From contig JABCRI010000989.1 of the NCBI GenBank assembly GCA_015143295.1, positions 186,001 to 250,000 on the forward strand: a DNA stretch of 64,000 bases. The letters run 5' to 3'. Source of the DNA: Tetracentron sinense. Its lineage: Eukaryota; Streptophyta; Magnoliopsida; Trochodendrales; Trochodendraceae. Each line of letters starts with the position of its first letter. Position 1 is the stretch's first letter. Both the position numbers and the translations under genes were made by a program. This document shows, piece after piece, positions 1 through 13,300 of the stretch. The notes under the pieces were generated by a model, which did not search any database, was not told where the DNA came from, and was given only the letters and a program-made list of their open reading frames with translations.

Positions 1-1385
1 AAAAACATTACTTTCTCTCTCTATGGCCAAAGACCTCAGCAAGACACTAGAAGGATTATTCTAAGCTGAAATCTCTTTCCTCTATTCCTTTTGTCATTCT
101 TAATTGTATGATTTGGAATTGATTTTCTCCGCTTCGATAGAAAAAAAACCATATGCAGCAAATTGACATGGAAAGGTGGTGTCTTCACGGAGACAAAAAA
201 GAGAGCAAATGGAGAAGCGAAGTGTTTGAGTTCCTGTTAGTGATCTCTTAGTTCTTTTGAAAACTTAATTCATCATTCGGTAAGAGGAAAATTGAAATTT
301 TCGATATCCGATGGAGAAGCAAATCCAAACTGAATTGAATAATATTACGAATAAAAGAGAGAATAGTAGCATTGAAGAACGTTCGATGATTGGAGAAGAA
401 CAAGTACTTTTACCGGTGGATGAATCTTAGGCTCATATAAGAACAACAATTAATTGAGGTATTTGATCAGGGCACTATATAGTTTTAAGAAAATGATTCG
501 TAATAGTAATTTTAAGTTTAGTGTGTAGTTAACAAATGTTGACGTGCACATAACTAAAAATTATATGATAAAGAACTTTACCTACAGCTACCTTATTTTA
601 GGACTTTGACCAAATGCAGCCTCTTTCTCCTTCATATAAAAAGATAAAAGGAATACCCAAAAGCAAACTCCATGAAAAGTGTAAGAACTCCAAAGAATAT
701 GGATTATCAGGATATTGTTAATGTATATAGGTTGATCCCAAATCCTAACTTGTTGATTCCACTACATACGTTTACTTTTACATTATAAAGTCAAAGTCAA
801 ATGGGCATTTTCATATTTTGTACAATCAAGAAAACTGTGGCAAATTGGAGAATCAGACAAGATGAAGGGGCAATTAGGGTAGAGTCATGATTCTCTTTGC
901 AGGGGCTAACAATGGGTTCGAGGCATACCCTCAATTGAGTGCTAAGTTCATGGGTCATCGCATCTGTTTGTGTCTGTTTGCAAACTCCCGTCCACCTAGC
1001 TCTGCCCCTCTCACTACGCCCTTATTAGTACAATACGATTTTTATTTCATTTTTTTCAAAATTTCAGACGGAGATTTAGCCCTCCTGCCCCATTTGGATC
1101 CGCCCGGGGCAATATAATCATTAAGTATGAAAAAAAGTATTTCTTTTATTTTTATAGAGCTGAACCAATAGCATAGTTTCTGTAGCGCTCTGTGCTAGAA
1201 GGGGTTTGTTGCAAATCCACGCTCTCTTAAATTCTGTCCAAGTGTTTTTTTTTTGTGTTATTTCAATAGGAAATCTTCTCCATCTAAGGAGTGTCGCCGA
1301 GGTAAGAGAGAGTCTGGAGTCTCTCTCGATCCAACATTACTGGATCTCTCTGCTCTGTAGATTCTTTAATCATTGAAGGTCGAAA
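1..1385. other. Upstream region of the ceramide synthase gene
   Basis: No gene is recognised here. The last 150 bases before the start codon are rich in pyrimidine tracts and read like a 5' untranslated region, but no TATA box or transcription start can be fixed by eye. Short reading frames in this stretch have no family resemblance. Confidence 0.4.
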
Positions 1386-4300
1386 ATGGGTATTTGGGAA
1401 TCCATAGGTTTCATCGAGTGGGAGAAGGAATCTTACCCTCAATACGAAGATTTCTCTGTTCTTCCCTTCCTCGTTTTGTTCTTCCCGTCGATTCGTTTCT
1501 TTCTGGACAGATTCATCTTTGAGGTATTATGTTAAATAAATTATGTAATTGGTCTGGGGTTTTGATTTTATTGGTGGGTTTTTATTTTTTTTCAGTTCAG
1601 TGGATTATTGATGAAGTGGGTCTCTAGTGTTAGTAGATTTGTTCACTTTCTTTCATAATTTCTTTTCTGATTTTAATTTTTTATTTATTGCTTCAGCTTA
1701 GAATGCTCTATACCCGAAATCTTATCTCTTTAAATGATTCTTTTAGTTTTACTTGGTGGGTTTGTGTTTACTATTGTAGTTCTGTTTTTCATTTATAGGT
1801 ACTTGTGTTTTTGTTTGTTAAGCAGATGATACTTTAATGCTTCCATGATTCATATGTTTTTCTACAGTTTTAGATGCAAGGTTTGATGCTACTATGTGAA
1901 CCGAGATCAATGTTTGTAAACCGATTGTTGGTTTATCTATTTATCCTCCAATTGCTAGTTCAAATATCCTATTTGTGTGCCTTCAATTTGAGAAAGGAGC
2001 ATTTTTTAGGCTCTTCGGGTTAAAGAGAATTTCTCCTTGAGAAAATCTGCAATTTTTGCTTAGCAGGATATGGATCAGCAGAGAGTTTTATATGAAAATT
2101 GCGCTTATTTGAGCTTCATTGTTAGCTCCCTTTGTAATAATTATAATTATAGTTGGTTAGGTGAATTTCTACAAAAACTAATGCAGGTGGAATTGAGTTA
2201 GAAAATTAGCCATTGTAGTACTCATAAGACTTCCAGTTGTATTTCTTCTAATTTAGTGTTGTTTATTTTTTTGTGTAATACCATACTTCGTTTTAATTTG
2301 TAGCATTTTGCCTTTGTTGTCCTCACAAAGAATGACCATTTGAATGAAGGCATTATAGCAATCATCATCAATTTTGTGATCTTCTATAAATGGTTTAAAG
2401 GTGGTTGTTGTTGTGCAATATTTTCTGGAGGAATGAGTTTTCATTTTCAGTGTAGTATTTGGGTATAGGCCAATGCAAGTACACTAACACTTATATCAAA
2501 AGGTCACAAGTAATCAACCTTGTACCAGTAGCCACTGTAACTATTTGGGTAACCATCAGAACCAGGACTACTTGGCTGAAACTCTAATGGGCCTGGTGAT
2601 GTGGTTCATGACTAACATCTACCCTAATCTAACAGCCTAGATGTCTTAGATCGGGCTGAAAATTGACCACGTGGTGCATTCTAGCATACAGGGGTTAAAG
2701 GCATTTACCTTTACACAACGGAATGAATACTGTATGCAGCAGAATGAAGATCCGGCCCCCGTCACGTTGCTTTCTTCTTCGTAGGATATGCAGAGACTCG
2801 ATCCCGTCCTCGTTGCCGGTACTACTAGAGTAACCACGAACTTTCACACCTTAGATCCTTTAGGGTTATGATAGAGACCCTAGAAAATCACTCAAGCATT
2901 CTGGAGAACTAAGAGAAAACTATGCGTACGTAGGAGATGGAAAAGTGATTTTTTCCTTTGCACTAGATGAGATTTATAGGGTTGTGGAGTTGCACACACA
3001 CTAAAGGGCTTCATTTTTTGGGGCCCAAAAACCTTCCATGTGACATAAAAATGCATGGCACATAGGCAACATGGTCTATGCATCACCCGTTTGAACGACA
3101 CTTGGCACTCCTTTGACCCACACAAAAACCCAATGGGTGGGTTCCTCTGCCTTGACATGTGGCCAAAAATCGGCCAAATCTGAGATATTTTTTAGGTCGT
3201 CTGATTGGACATTAGAAACGTCTGCCATTAACACTAGTTGCTTAGAATTAAGTCCTAGGGTTAATATGGCCCAACTCGGTTATAGATTTCACTATTCGAT
3301 CGGATGACCTAAATTTCTCTGATTATGTTATTTTTTGTCACGTGATAAAGGAAGGAGAACCCACAATTTTTTTGTGGGCCTAAAGGAGTGCCATGTGTAT
3401 ATATATTTACACTCAATTTTCCCCTCTCTATTGGAACTTTTTCTCCCTTTACATTAACATAAAAAATTACAATTGTATTCTCTTTTACCCAAGAAAATAA
3501 TTTTCATATAGGAGATATACACACTGAGGATTGAACTCTTGCAAGTTCATTGTCTTGTGATTTGTTGTTTAAAGATATTATTTTGGCATTATAACAATCA
3601 CATGCTTGTGGAAAGTCCTACTAATCCTTTCATTTTGTTCATATTTGTGCAGTTTTATGATTCTATTAGTATCATATTAAGTGTAGGGATTAGGATGATA
3701 GGTTGTGTTGTTATCTGGAATGAATTTTCGGTCTAAAATTATCAGGATTTGGATCTTTGTAATTTGGTGCATTAGCAACATGCCTTTCGTTATTCCTTGT
3801 GATGAAAAGAAATGTTGAAAGTCTATGCAGCCACACAGGATCCTAATTCGTCTTAAAACTGTCATTGCTCCTTCAAAACCTACTACTATTATGGCAAGGG
3901 AAGGCTAAATTCGTCATTTATTTCTGGGGAATGGTAGAGAAAATCCATGGCTTGTACACGTTGTGACTACACGATTACACTTTGTAGACATCTTTTTGTT
4001 TTTTTATAGACTGCCAGACCTGGAGCCCATACGATGCCTCATTTAAATATTTAAATGGCTGCTCTAATGCTCTCTAATCCAAGATGACCTAGAATGTTGG
4101 GGTGGATTTCAACAGATTTTACTTTCCCCTAAGCTTCTTTTACATGGATTATTCTAAAGATCTAGTAAGCTTACTTTTATGTAGTTGTTGTCTTTTTCGA
4201 GTTAATATCGTACGACACTTCACATTGGTGTCCATGGACAATTGGTACAATCAACCAATATGATCAGGTAACCGATAATTCCTCTTAAATATTTTTGGTT

Positions 4301-7300
4301 ATCCATTCAAAAAAATTTTCATCTCCCTAATGATTTCATTTCGAAGATAACAGAAGTGAATCAACTCTCTCTTTCCCTTTTGTGTGGTCTATGCCACATG
4401 TTTTTTGCTGTGACCTTTATAATCCTGCTCGAAGAATGTGTAATTCTAGTGTGCATTTTTTTGTTGTTTCTTCTTCTATTTATTTTTACTCAAAAAAAAA
4501 GTTGTGTGCAAATGGGGAGTATGATTGAATGAGCTGAAAGAAATGGCTTATACCACCTGAAAATTTGAAGTTTTTTTTATTTATATAACTGCTCTTCGGT
4601 TTGGAAAAGTTACTTATGCGAAACTACCGACATGCTCTGCTATGATCGGCTATGACATGTACACATGATAAGAACCATTTTCATCATCATGAATAGATTG
4701 TTTTCTCTTTCTTTTTTTTCCCTTTTATAGTTCTAGACTTCTAGTTCATCACATTTACTTTGTTCTTCTTATAGTTTAGCCACATGTTGTAAGATTTTGT
4801 TTAAGATAATAGTAGTAGCTAGTAATCCATTCCTTTAATAGTGTGTAGTCCTTCAATTGTGCTTAAACATTGTGGGTGTTATTTTTAGGGCTGTCAATGG
4901 GCTTGGGCTGGGTCAGGGATGTCCAGGCCTAGCCCTCATTTGTAAGGGTCCAGCCCAAGCAGCGGGCCTAAATTGGCTAAGCCCAAGACTAGTACTCAAG
5001 GTCAGGGCTGGGCCTGTGCTTGAAACGAAGAGAAAGAAAAAAATTATGGTATTTAGCGATTTTCTTCTTAACCACCTCCGGCTGCAGTCCTTTTCTTAGT
5101 ACATGTTATCCATATGGCCTTCTAATCTCTAAAGAAGTTTGGATATGTTAAGGAAAAAGAGAAGGAGACTTCCATTATAAGGATGATAGCCTTAAAGATG
5201 TTTGAGATGGAGAATACACATTCATTTATATAAATTATAAATGTATAATTATACATGTATCATTGGGGTCTCTTGGAGTTCTATTTGGGCATGTCTGGTT
5301 GTAGAGTATGGGGTGTTCTCATCCAGAATATGATGTTGGACATGCAATTCTTTGTTTTGCTTGTAGGTGTAAGAATTCAATACTTAACAGTTTATCCAGC
5401 AGGTTAACCATGTGAGTTTAGAGGAATCTATTCTTAATGGTTGAACTTTTATTATAAATACTTGGAGCAATGTGGTAGCAAAGCATGTTGTACCATCTCA
5501 CATAGACACAACTCTTATTGTACAATTTATCTATGTGCTATTTTTAGTTTTGTTAGTGTGCTTTTACTGTGTTTTATGCTGTGAACGTTTTCCTACATAT
5601 GGTGATCATAGAGAAGATTTTTATAAAATGTACTTAGAAAAACATTTAAGTACCTGTGCCGGACTTTAGGGGGTGTTGCCCAAGCCCGATCCTCATGTCA
5701 GCGGGCCTAAATATTTTGGACCCACCTGGGCTTACGGTCTTTGTGGATAGAAAAAAGCCCTTAATTTTGCGGGCTTTTGAGGGTAGTTTGGGCCCACCTA
5801 GGTACCCTCATGCGAGGGTCGGATTGACAAGCCTAGTTATTTGTGGGGTGATGAGCTCATCAAAGGCTGATCTCAATCGAACAAAAGACCTTTGACTTGA
5901 CTGGAGATATTGTTAAGGCAAAGAAAGTGTTGAAGATCGTGGAGTGTGGAGTAGGATTCGTGAATTCAATCATCATGGAGGGAGGCCTCATTGCCTCACG
6001 AATAAGAAATCCAACACAAGAGGCAAGTTTCCTACAAGTCAGAAAGAAACAGACAAAAACAAGAAAAACCCCCTTAATGGAAGACACAAAAGGCTAAGCT
6101 AGACAAATCAACCCAAAATGGCTCCCAGGTCCAACCTATCACGCCGAATGGAAACCCAATCTAAGATCAGTAGACGAAAAAAGAAAAATCTTGTTCAATC
6201 AATAATCCCAAACTCATGTATTCCCAAAGTGGATTTTAAAGCTTCGATCCATCGATTTTTGGTGTAGATCTTGTACTTTATCAGAAGATAAAAAAATAGA
6301 TGGAGTGGTCATTTTGGCTTTAGAGGTGAGTGGAAAAGAAGAGAAAGGTTCCTAGGGTTTGAAAAAGAGAGAAGAGGAAGAAGAGGAGAGGAGGAAAGAG
6401 TGAGAGAGCGTTACTTTCTCACCTCTAAGAGATATTACTTATATCTTCCTTAATTACAAAAAGACTCTTACAAGGAAAATATGAACTTCTATCTCCTACA
6501 CATATAAATGACATAAATACTCTCACAACACTCCCCCTCAAGCTGGTGCATAGATATCTATCATGTCCAGCTTGCTTACAATGCTATGGAATTGCACCTT
6601 GTGAATCCCCTTAGTAATTATGTCTGCAAGTTGATCTTTTGTCCTCACGAAGGGAGTACAAATAAGTCCACTATTCAACTTCTCTTTGATGAAATGGTTG
6701 TCCACTTCTATGTGCTTTGTTTTGTCATGTTGCACGGGATTGTGAGCAATGCTAATGGCAACTTGGTGTCACAATAGAGGTGCATTGGGTTTTGGACAGA
6801 GATCCCCAACTCCTTCAAAAGAATTCTTAGCCATAGTAATTCACAAACACCATGAGCTATAGCTTTGTATTCTGCCTTTGCACTAGACCGAGCCACTATT
6901 GGCTGTTTCTTGCTTCTCCAGGACACTAGATTTCCTCCTACAAAGGAACAATACCTAGAAGTAGATCTCCTGTCAGACATAGATCCTGCCCAATCTGCAT
7001 TTGTATATGCCTCCACTTTCATGTGCCCGTGTTTCGAAAAGATGAGGCCTCTCCCTGGAGCAGATTTCAAGTAATGCAAGATCCTGTGGATAGCTTCCAA
7101 ATGAGAAGTTCGAAGAGCGTGCATAAACTGACTAACAACACTGACAACATAAGTAATATATGGTCGAGTGAGAGAGAGGTATATGAGATGACCAACTAAC
7201 CTTTGATACCTTCGAACATCAACAAGACGATCTCTAGAGTTTTCACTTATCCTGTGATTCTTCTTGAATGGGTGTGTCTGCTGGCTTGCACCCTAATATT

Positions 7301-10300
7301 CCTGATTCTTGTAAAAGATCAATTACATACTTTCTTTGTGATATAAAGATGCCATTTTTTGATCTGGCAACTTCAATTCCCAGAAAGTATCTTATAGCCT
7401 TTAGAAGGGAACCGACTCAAGAAAGGTGACATCCATAGAAACAAGATGCTTACGAGTAGGAGGATGATAACATTTATAGCCTTTTTGCTGGGGGAGTAGC
7501 CAAGGAAGATACATCTCAAGTTCGTTGGATCAAGTTTACTCCGATGTGTTTTGTGAACATGAACGTAACAAATACAACAAAATAAAAGGGGGTAACATAA
7601 AACAAAGGCAAAGTAGGAGACGAAAGTTCAAAAGGAGTTAGAAAATCGAGAATCCGAGAGGGATTACGATTCATACGGAAGGCAGCAGTAAGAACAACAT
7701 CTGCCCAAAACACCTTAGGAACATTCATACCTAGGAGAAGAGCACGATTGATCTCAAGGAGGTGCCTATTCTTTCTCTGAAAGACTCCATTTTGCTGTGC
7801 AGTGTTGACACAAGTAGTTTGATGGACTATCACATGGTCAGTAAAAAAGGACTGCAACTCCCTTGAGAGGTACTCACCACCATTATCAGAACGCAAGATC
7901 TTAATTTTGGTATCAAATTGAGTGCTAACCATGTGGTAAAAGGTTTTAAACATCGAGCAAACATCACTTTTAATTTTCAACAAATATACCCATGGAGCAC
8001 AAGAATAATCATCTATAAATGTAACAAAGTACTTAAATCCAAACAATGAAACTATGGGTGCAGGACCCCAAACATCAGAGTGAACCACATCAAAAGGAGA
8101 AGAACACCTCGTAGGATGAGGAGGGTACGAAGTACGACAATGTTTTGCAAGTTCACAAGTTTCACAATGTAATTTACTATTAAAAGGAACAAAAATGGAT
8201 TTGGATAACATTTTCTGCATCACAAAAAAGGAGGGGTGGCCCAAGCGACGGTGCCAGCATGACAATTGCTCCAAGCTGCAAGGACCCTCCACTGGTGTGC
8301 CTAAGAAACTGAGGGTGCAGCATCCAACTTGTAGAGACCATTGTGCTCATGACCACTACCAATCGTCCTCCTCGTCACCAAGTCATGAAAGACACAGTGA
8401 GTAAGAAAGAAAGTGACACTATAATTCAAAGATTTAGTGAGACTATTGACGGAAAGAAGATTAGTAGTAAACTGAGGAACATGAAGAACATACGACAAAG
8501 ACAGAGATGGTGTAACACTAACACATCCTTTCCCAAAAATAGAAGAATAGGATCCGTCAGCAATCTTGACTTTGTCTCTACCAAAGCAGATATAATAAGA
8601 AGAAAAACATGTTGACATACCAGTCATATGGCCCGAAGCACCTGAATCAATGATCCAGGTAGTATCAGTTGGTGGAATAGAGGCATTGAAAGCAAAAGTT
8701 GTGGTACTTGGGTGAGCTAAGGTAGATGTAGCAGCAGCAGATGAGGCATCCAAGTTCAACATAAGGTGCCGAATAGCATCTAGTTCCGCCTTGGGAATGG
8801 AAACTATCTCACTCCCCTCTGAATTGTGAATGGGAGTCTTTTTAAGAACAAGAATGGGAGATACAAAATTACTAGCCTGAGAGCACACAAATGCTATGGA
8901 GTGAGTGCTAGAACCTCCACCTGGGCAGGCTCCTCTAAGAGCACACAGATGCTATGGAGTGAGCACACAGAGATGCAGAAGAATCATGGATACATTTGAC
9001 AGTACTCCAGAGAGAGCAACTCTTACCACTAATACTTATTCTAGATGTGGGGATGGTCATTAAAAGTGGTACTTTTGATGCTAAGGACAGTTTGAATTGT
9101 ACTCGTTGTGGTCTTCTCAAGTCTCAACATACCAGGATGACATGTTGAGACCAAGTGGGTTGTCTCCCTAAAGTTTAATCACACTGACTCCTCTACTGGT
9201 CACAATGTCTCATTTGTTGGTAGTTCTTCCATTAGAGTTACATCCTCTATTATTCATGAGATATCTATTCCGGTTGCTACCTCTTCACAGAAGATAGATA
9301 CTATTCGCAAACACGAGCTTGAGAGTTTGTCAAATGATGTCACAGTTAGAGAGTACTTTATTGAATGCTTTCGTTCACTCAGGTACTCATGGATCTAAAC
9401 TTAGTGCCACTTTCCGTCCTTCCAATTCCCCGTCATGGATTATTGATCCAGGTGCTTCTGACCACATGACGGATATGTTATCCATTTTTCCTCATATATG
9501 TTCTATAGAGAAAAAGGGGTTTTGATGGATATCTCTTTTGCATCTAGAAAGGGGGAGATTAAACTTTTTCTTAATCTCCTTTTATCCTCAATACTTCATG
9601 TTTCTAATCTTTGAACAAATCTATTATCTCAGTAGCTTTATAAAAAATCTGAACTATAGTGTTATTTTTTTCTTACACATTGTGTTTTTCAGGACTTGAG
9701 AACGGGGATGACAATTGACAGTGGTCGTCAAGCTAATGGATGATATCTTCTCAAAAGAGGATTCATCCATCCCTGTTGCTCATCAATCCAGTATTTCTAG
9801 TAGTGTTATTTTAATAAATGCGAGCTAATGCATTGACATTATCGTTTGGTCATTTGTCCTTTCAGTCATTGCAACTCTTATTTCCTAGTTTTTTTGTTTC
9901 TTCTTCATTGAATATGCAATGTGAAATTTGTCAATTGGCAAAACATTGTTAAATGTCTTATCATTTGAGTACTAATAAATCAGAATGCTCATTTTTCTCT
10001 TGTTCATTCTGATTGGGGACCTCTGATGTTTTTGGGGACCTGCTCCTATCACATCTTTATTTGGTTATCAATATTTTGTTAGTTTTGTGTATGATTGCAC
10101 ATTTGCACTCTTACTTTGGTTTGTCTTGTGAAATCAAAAGATGAAGTTTGTTCTATTTCAAATATTGTCATAAGATGATTTTTTTTATCGGTAAGTATCA
10201 AGTATATTAATATATCAAAATAGATTACAACAGTTTATAGAGGGGTAAACTGAAGGGAAGGGATTTAAGCATGAAGGCAATACAAAAAGAAAGCATAACA

Positions 10301-13300
10301 AAATGAGTGATAATAGGAGTGGATAATGGATATCCTCACAACAAAATATCCCCCACTTCCCCTCCCAATTGATTGATGGAGGACCATTCCACAAGCGAGC
10401 GCCGAATACGAGCTAAGATACGAGTGTTGGAAGAGGAGGAGTTGTCAAAGACGCTTCTATTTCTTTCTTTCTAAACGCCCCAAGAAATAGCTTCAAGTAA
10501 CATAGTCAAAATTGCTTCCTTAGCACCCACCAGAGATGTTAATTATCATCCCGATAAGAAGCTTAGGAAGGAGAGTGGAAAGACCCACTCTACACCTTAG
10601 CGAAACAAGAAAAAACCCAAATCCCAAAGACAACCTGACAGTGAAGGGTTAAATGATCTACCGTCTCTTCCTCAATCAGGCACAATTAGCAGCGGTTTGC
10701 TATACTCCCCCCTCTGCTCTTTAAGTGATTTGTAGTAAGAATCATATTCAGAGCTGCGGACTATAAGAAGAAAGATACCCTAGATGGGACGCATATAGAC
10801 CAAACAGCCTTATGAGGAAAAGAATGGACAGGTAATCGGTCAAATGATTATAAAAATGATCTCTCTGAAAACCGACCATTATTGCTTCTTGACCACAACC
10901 TATAATCTATAACCTGGCCACCTGGGGACATTGGGGGCTGGGGGGGAGCTTAATTGAATCAGGAGGTGATGTAAATCCTCAACTTCCCAGTCGTTCAGGT
11001 CACGTTGCAATTAGGGACACCAAACTGACTTACTCCCCACCCTCTCAACACAGTCGGCTACTGAGGCTTCTTTGTTTAAGGCAAAGAGAAAGATACTTAA
11101 TTGTTCCTAACCTATTGAAAATCCTTCAAAAGCCATTCCGTTAGCTCTAGACGACAACATCCAGCTTTAAGCCTCAGAAACTATGATGAATAGTGCCAAG
11201 GAGAGGGGATCCCCCTGTCTTAATCCCTTAGAACTCCTAAAAACCCTTTAGAGCTACCATTGAGGAGAATAGAAAAAAGAGGCGGAGGAAACACAAGCTA
11301 TCATCTATTTTCTCCACTTTGTACCAAAGCCCATCCTATGCATCACATAAAGTAGGAAGTTTCAATTCACATTATCATAGGCATTTTCTATGTCAAGTTT
11401 GCAAATAAGCCCCGAGACTTTATACCTAAACCGCTCATCCACTCTTTAGCAATGAGGATGCCATCCACGTCTACCACTTACAAGCACTCCTTGTTGGAGA
11501 AAGATGATTGATCCTACAACGGATCTCAAACAAGTGGCTTCTTTGGCTAGGATTTTGTATGTACTACTCAATAGATTAAATGACTTGAGTTCCTTTATAT
11601 CCTGGGCTCCAGCTTTTTTCAGGACAAAAGGATATGATTCGTTCCTGTAAGACTGCAAGGAGTTTTGCACCCATAATGTCCCAACAAAAATGGTAAAACT
11701 CTTTGGAGAACCCATTTGGACCAGGAGATTTGTCTCCTGCCATTGCATGGATAGCACTCAACACTTCCTCTTCCCTAAAGGGGTGTTCTAAGTCTTCTCT
11801 TTGGTATGATGTTAGAGTGTCTAATGTTAGTTTATCTAATTTTGGTTTCCACAAAAGTTTTTTCCGAATACAGGTTCTTGTAGAAGCTAACCACACCGCC
11901 CTCAATGTCCTTTTGCTCCTCCTTCTAGACTCCACCAATTTGAAGACTGGATATGAAATTGGTTTTTCTTTGGAAGTTGGCCATACAATGGAAATTTTGG
12001 TATTTCTATCTCCCTCGAGCCTTCTGATCATAGATTTTTGCTTCCAACTAATCTCCTCCAATCTAACAATCTTCAAATTATCTAGCTTCTTGGTCTCCCT
12101 AAGTCGACTCTCTTTTGAAGATAAAGGTTGTGAACTCTCAAGTAAGTCTAATTCCTCAATGTTATGGAGAAGCTTAGATTTTTGTTCAAAGATATTACCG
12201 AATACATCCTTGTTCCATATCTTGATTCTTGCTTTTAGAGCTTGCCTTGGGCTATCGCTTACAAAATACTGAGGTTGTTTGAGGGTTTGAAATTGATCCG
12301 AATCTGGCTCGGTGTGAAAGTGATTATGTTTGCATTCTCCCGACGCTACTTCCCAAAAAAGGTAGGTTTTGATTTGCTAGTGTGAGTTTGGATGCAATTT
12401 CACTAATTTGATCTCTGTTTCGCCCTCGTCCCACTATCATTTCTAATGGGGATATGCTGTCCCTCTTCTTAGACAAAAGTGATAACAAGCCAAGTTTTCG
12501 ATTTTGCTAAGCTAGAGGTGTTCCGAAGTGGTTTTCACCACGGCATAGCATCTCACCACCCACTGGAATTAGAGAGAGCACCCCAGGGCTCTCTGCCTTA
12601 GGTGTTCCGAAATGGTCTTCATTTAGGTATAATGGCTCAAGAACCACTGAGATTGAGGATCACTCGAAGGCTCTCAGCCTTGGATGATTCGAAAGTCTTC
12701 ATTAGGGCACAAAATCTCAATGATGTTGGCCCATTATAAGGAAGGACTTTATAAAGGAGGTGGCTGAATTTTGCAAGGACTATAGTTTTGATAAGTATTT
12801 GAGCAATACTTTGTTAGCCTAAACCCTAACAAAGGCGGTGCAAAAGAATTGAACGACTTCCATCCAATCAATTTTATTTTATTTTATTGGAGAGGGGGTA
12901 TACAAGATATTGGCTAAAGCCCTAGCCTTTTGACTCAAGGAAGTGAGGAACAATATATTTTCCCCTCCTGAAGGGGCTGGAGAGTTTTGTATGGGATTCT
13001 CATTTCAAATGAATGGTTGGACGCTACACTTCGTTGCAGGAATTCGGGTGTGTTATGCAAGTTTGGCCTCAAAAAGGCATATGGTAAAGTTAGTTGGGAA
13101 TTCTAAGCGTATTTGTTGAGAAGAATGGGGTTTGGGTTAAAATGGAGAACATATATGCCTGTTACTCGACATTATTCTCCATCTTCATTAACAAGTGCCC
13201 GACCAGTTTCTTCAAGATTTTGAGGGGATTAAGACATGGGGAAGTTGGGTTTGTTTGATTAGGTTTAGAGTTGTGAATTAGGGTTTCAAGGTCTAGGGTT

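Noticed and set aside
887-1117. 76-codon open frame upstream of the ceramide synthase
   Set aside because: No family resemblance and no codon pattern; sits in probable promoter DNA.
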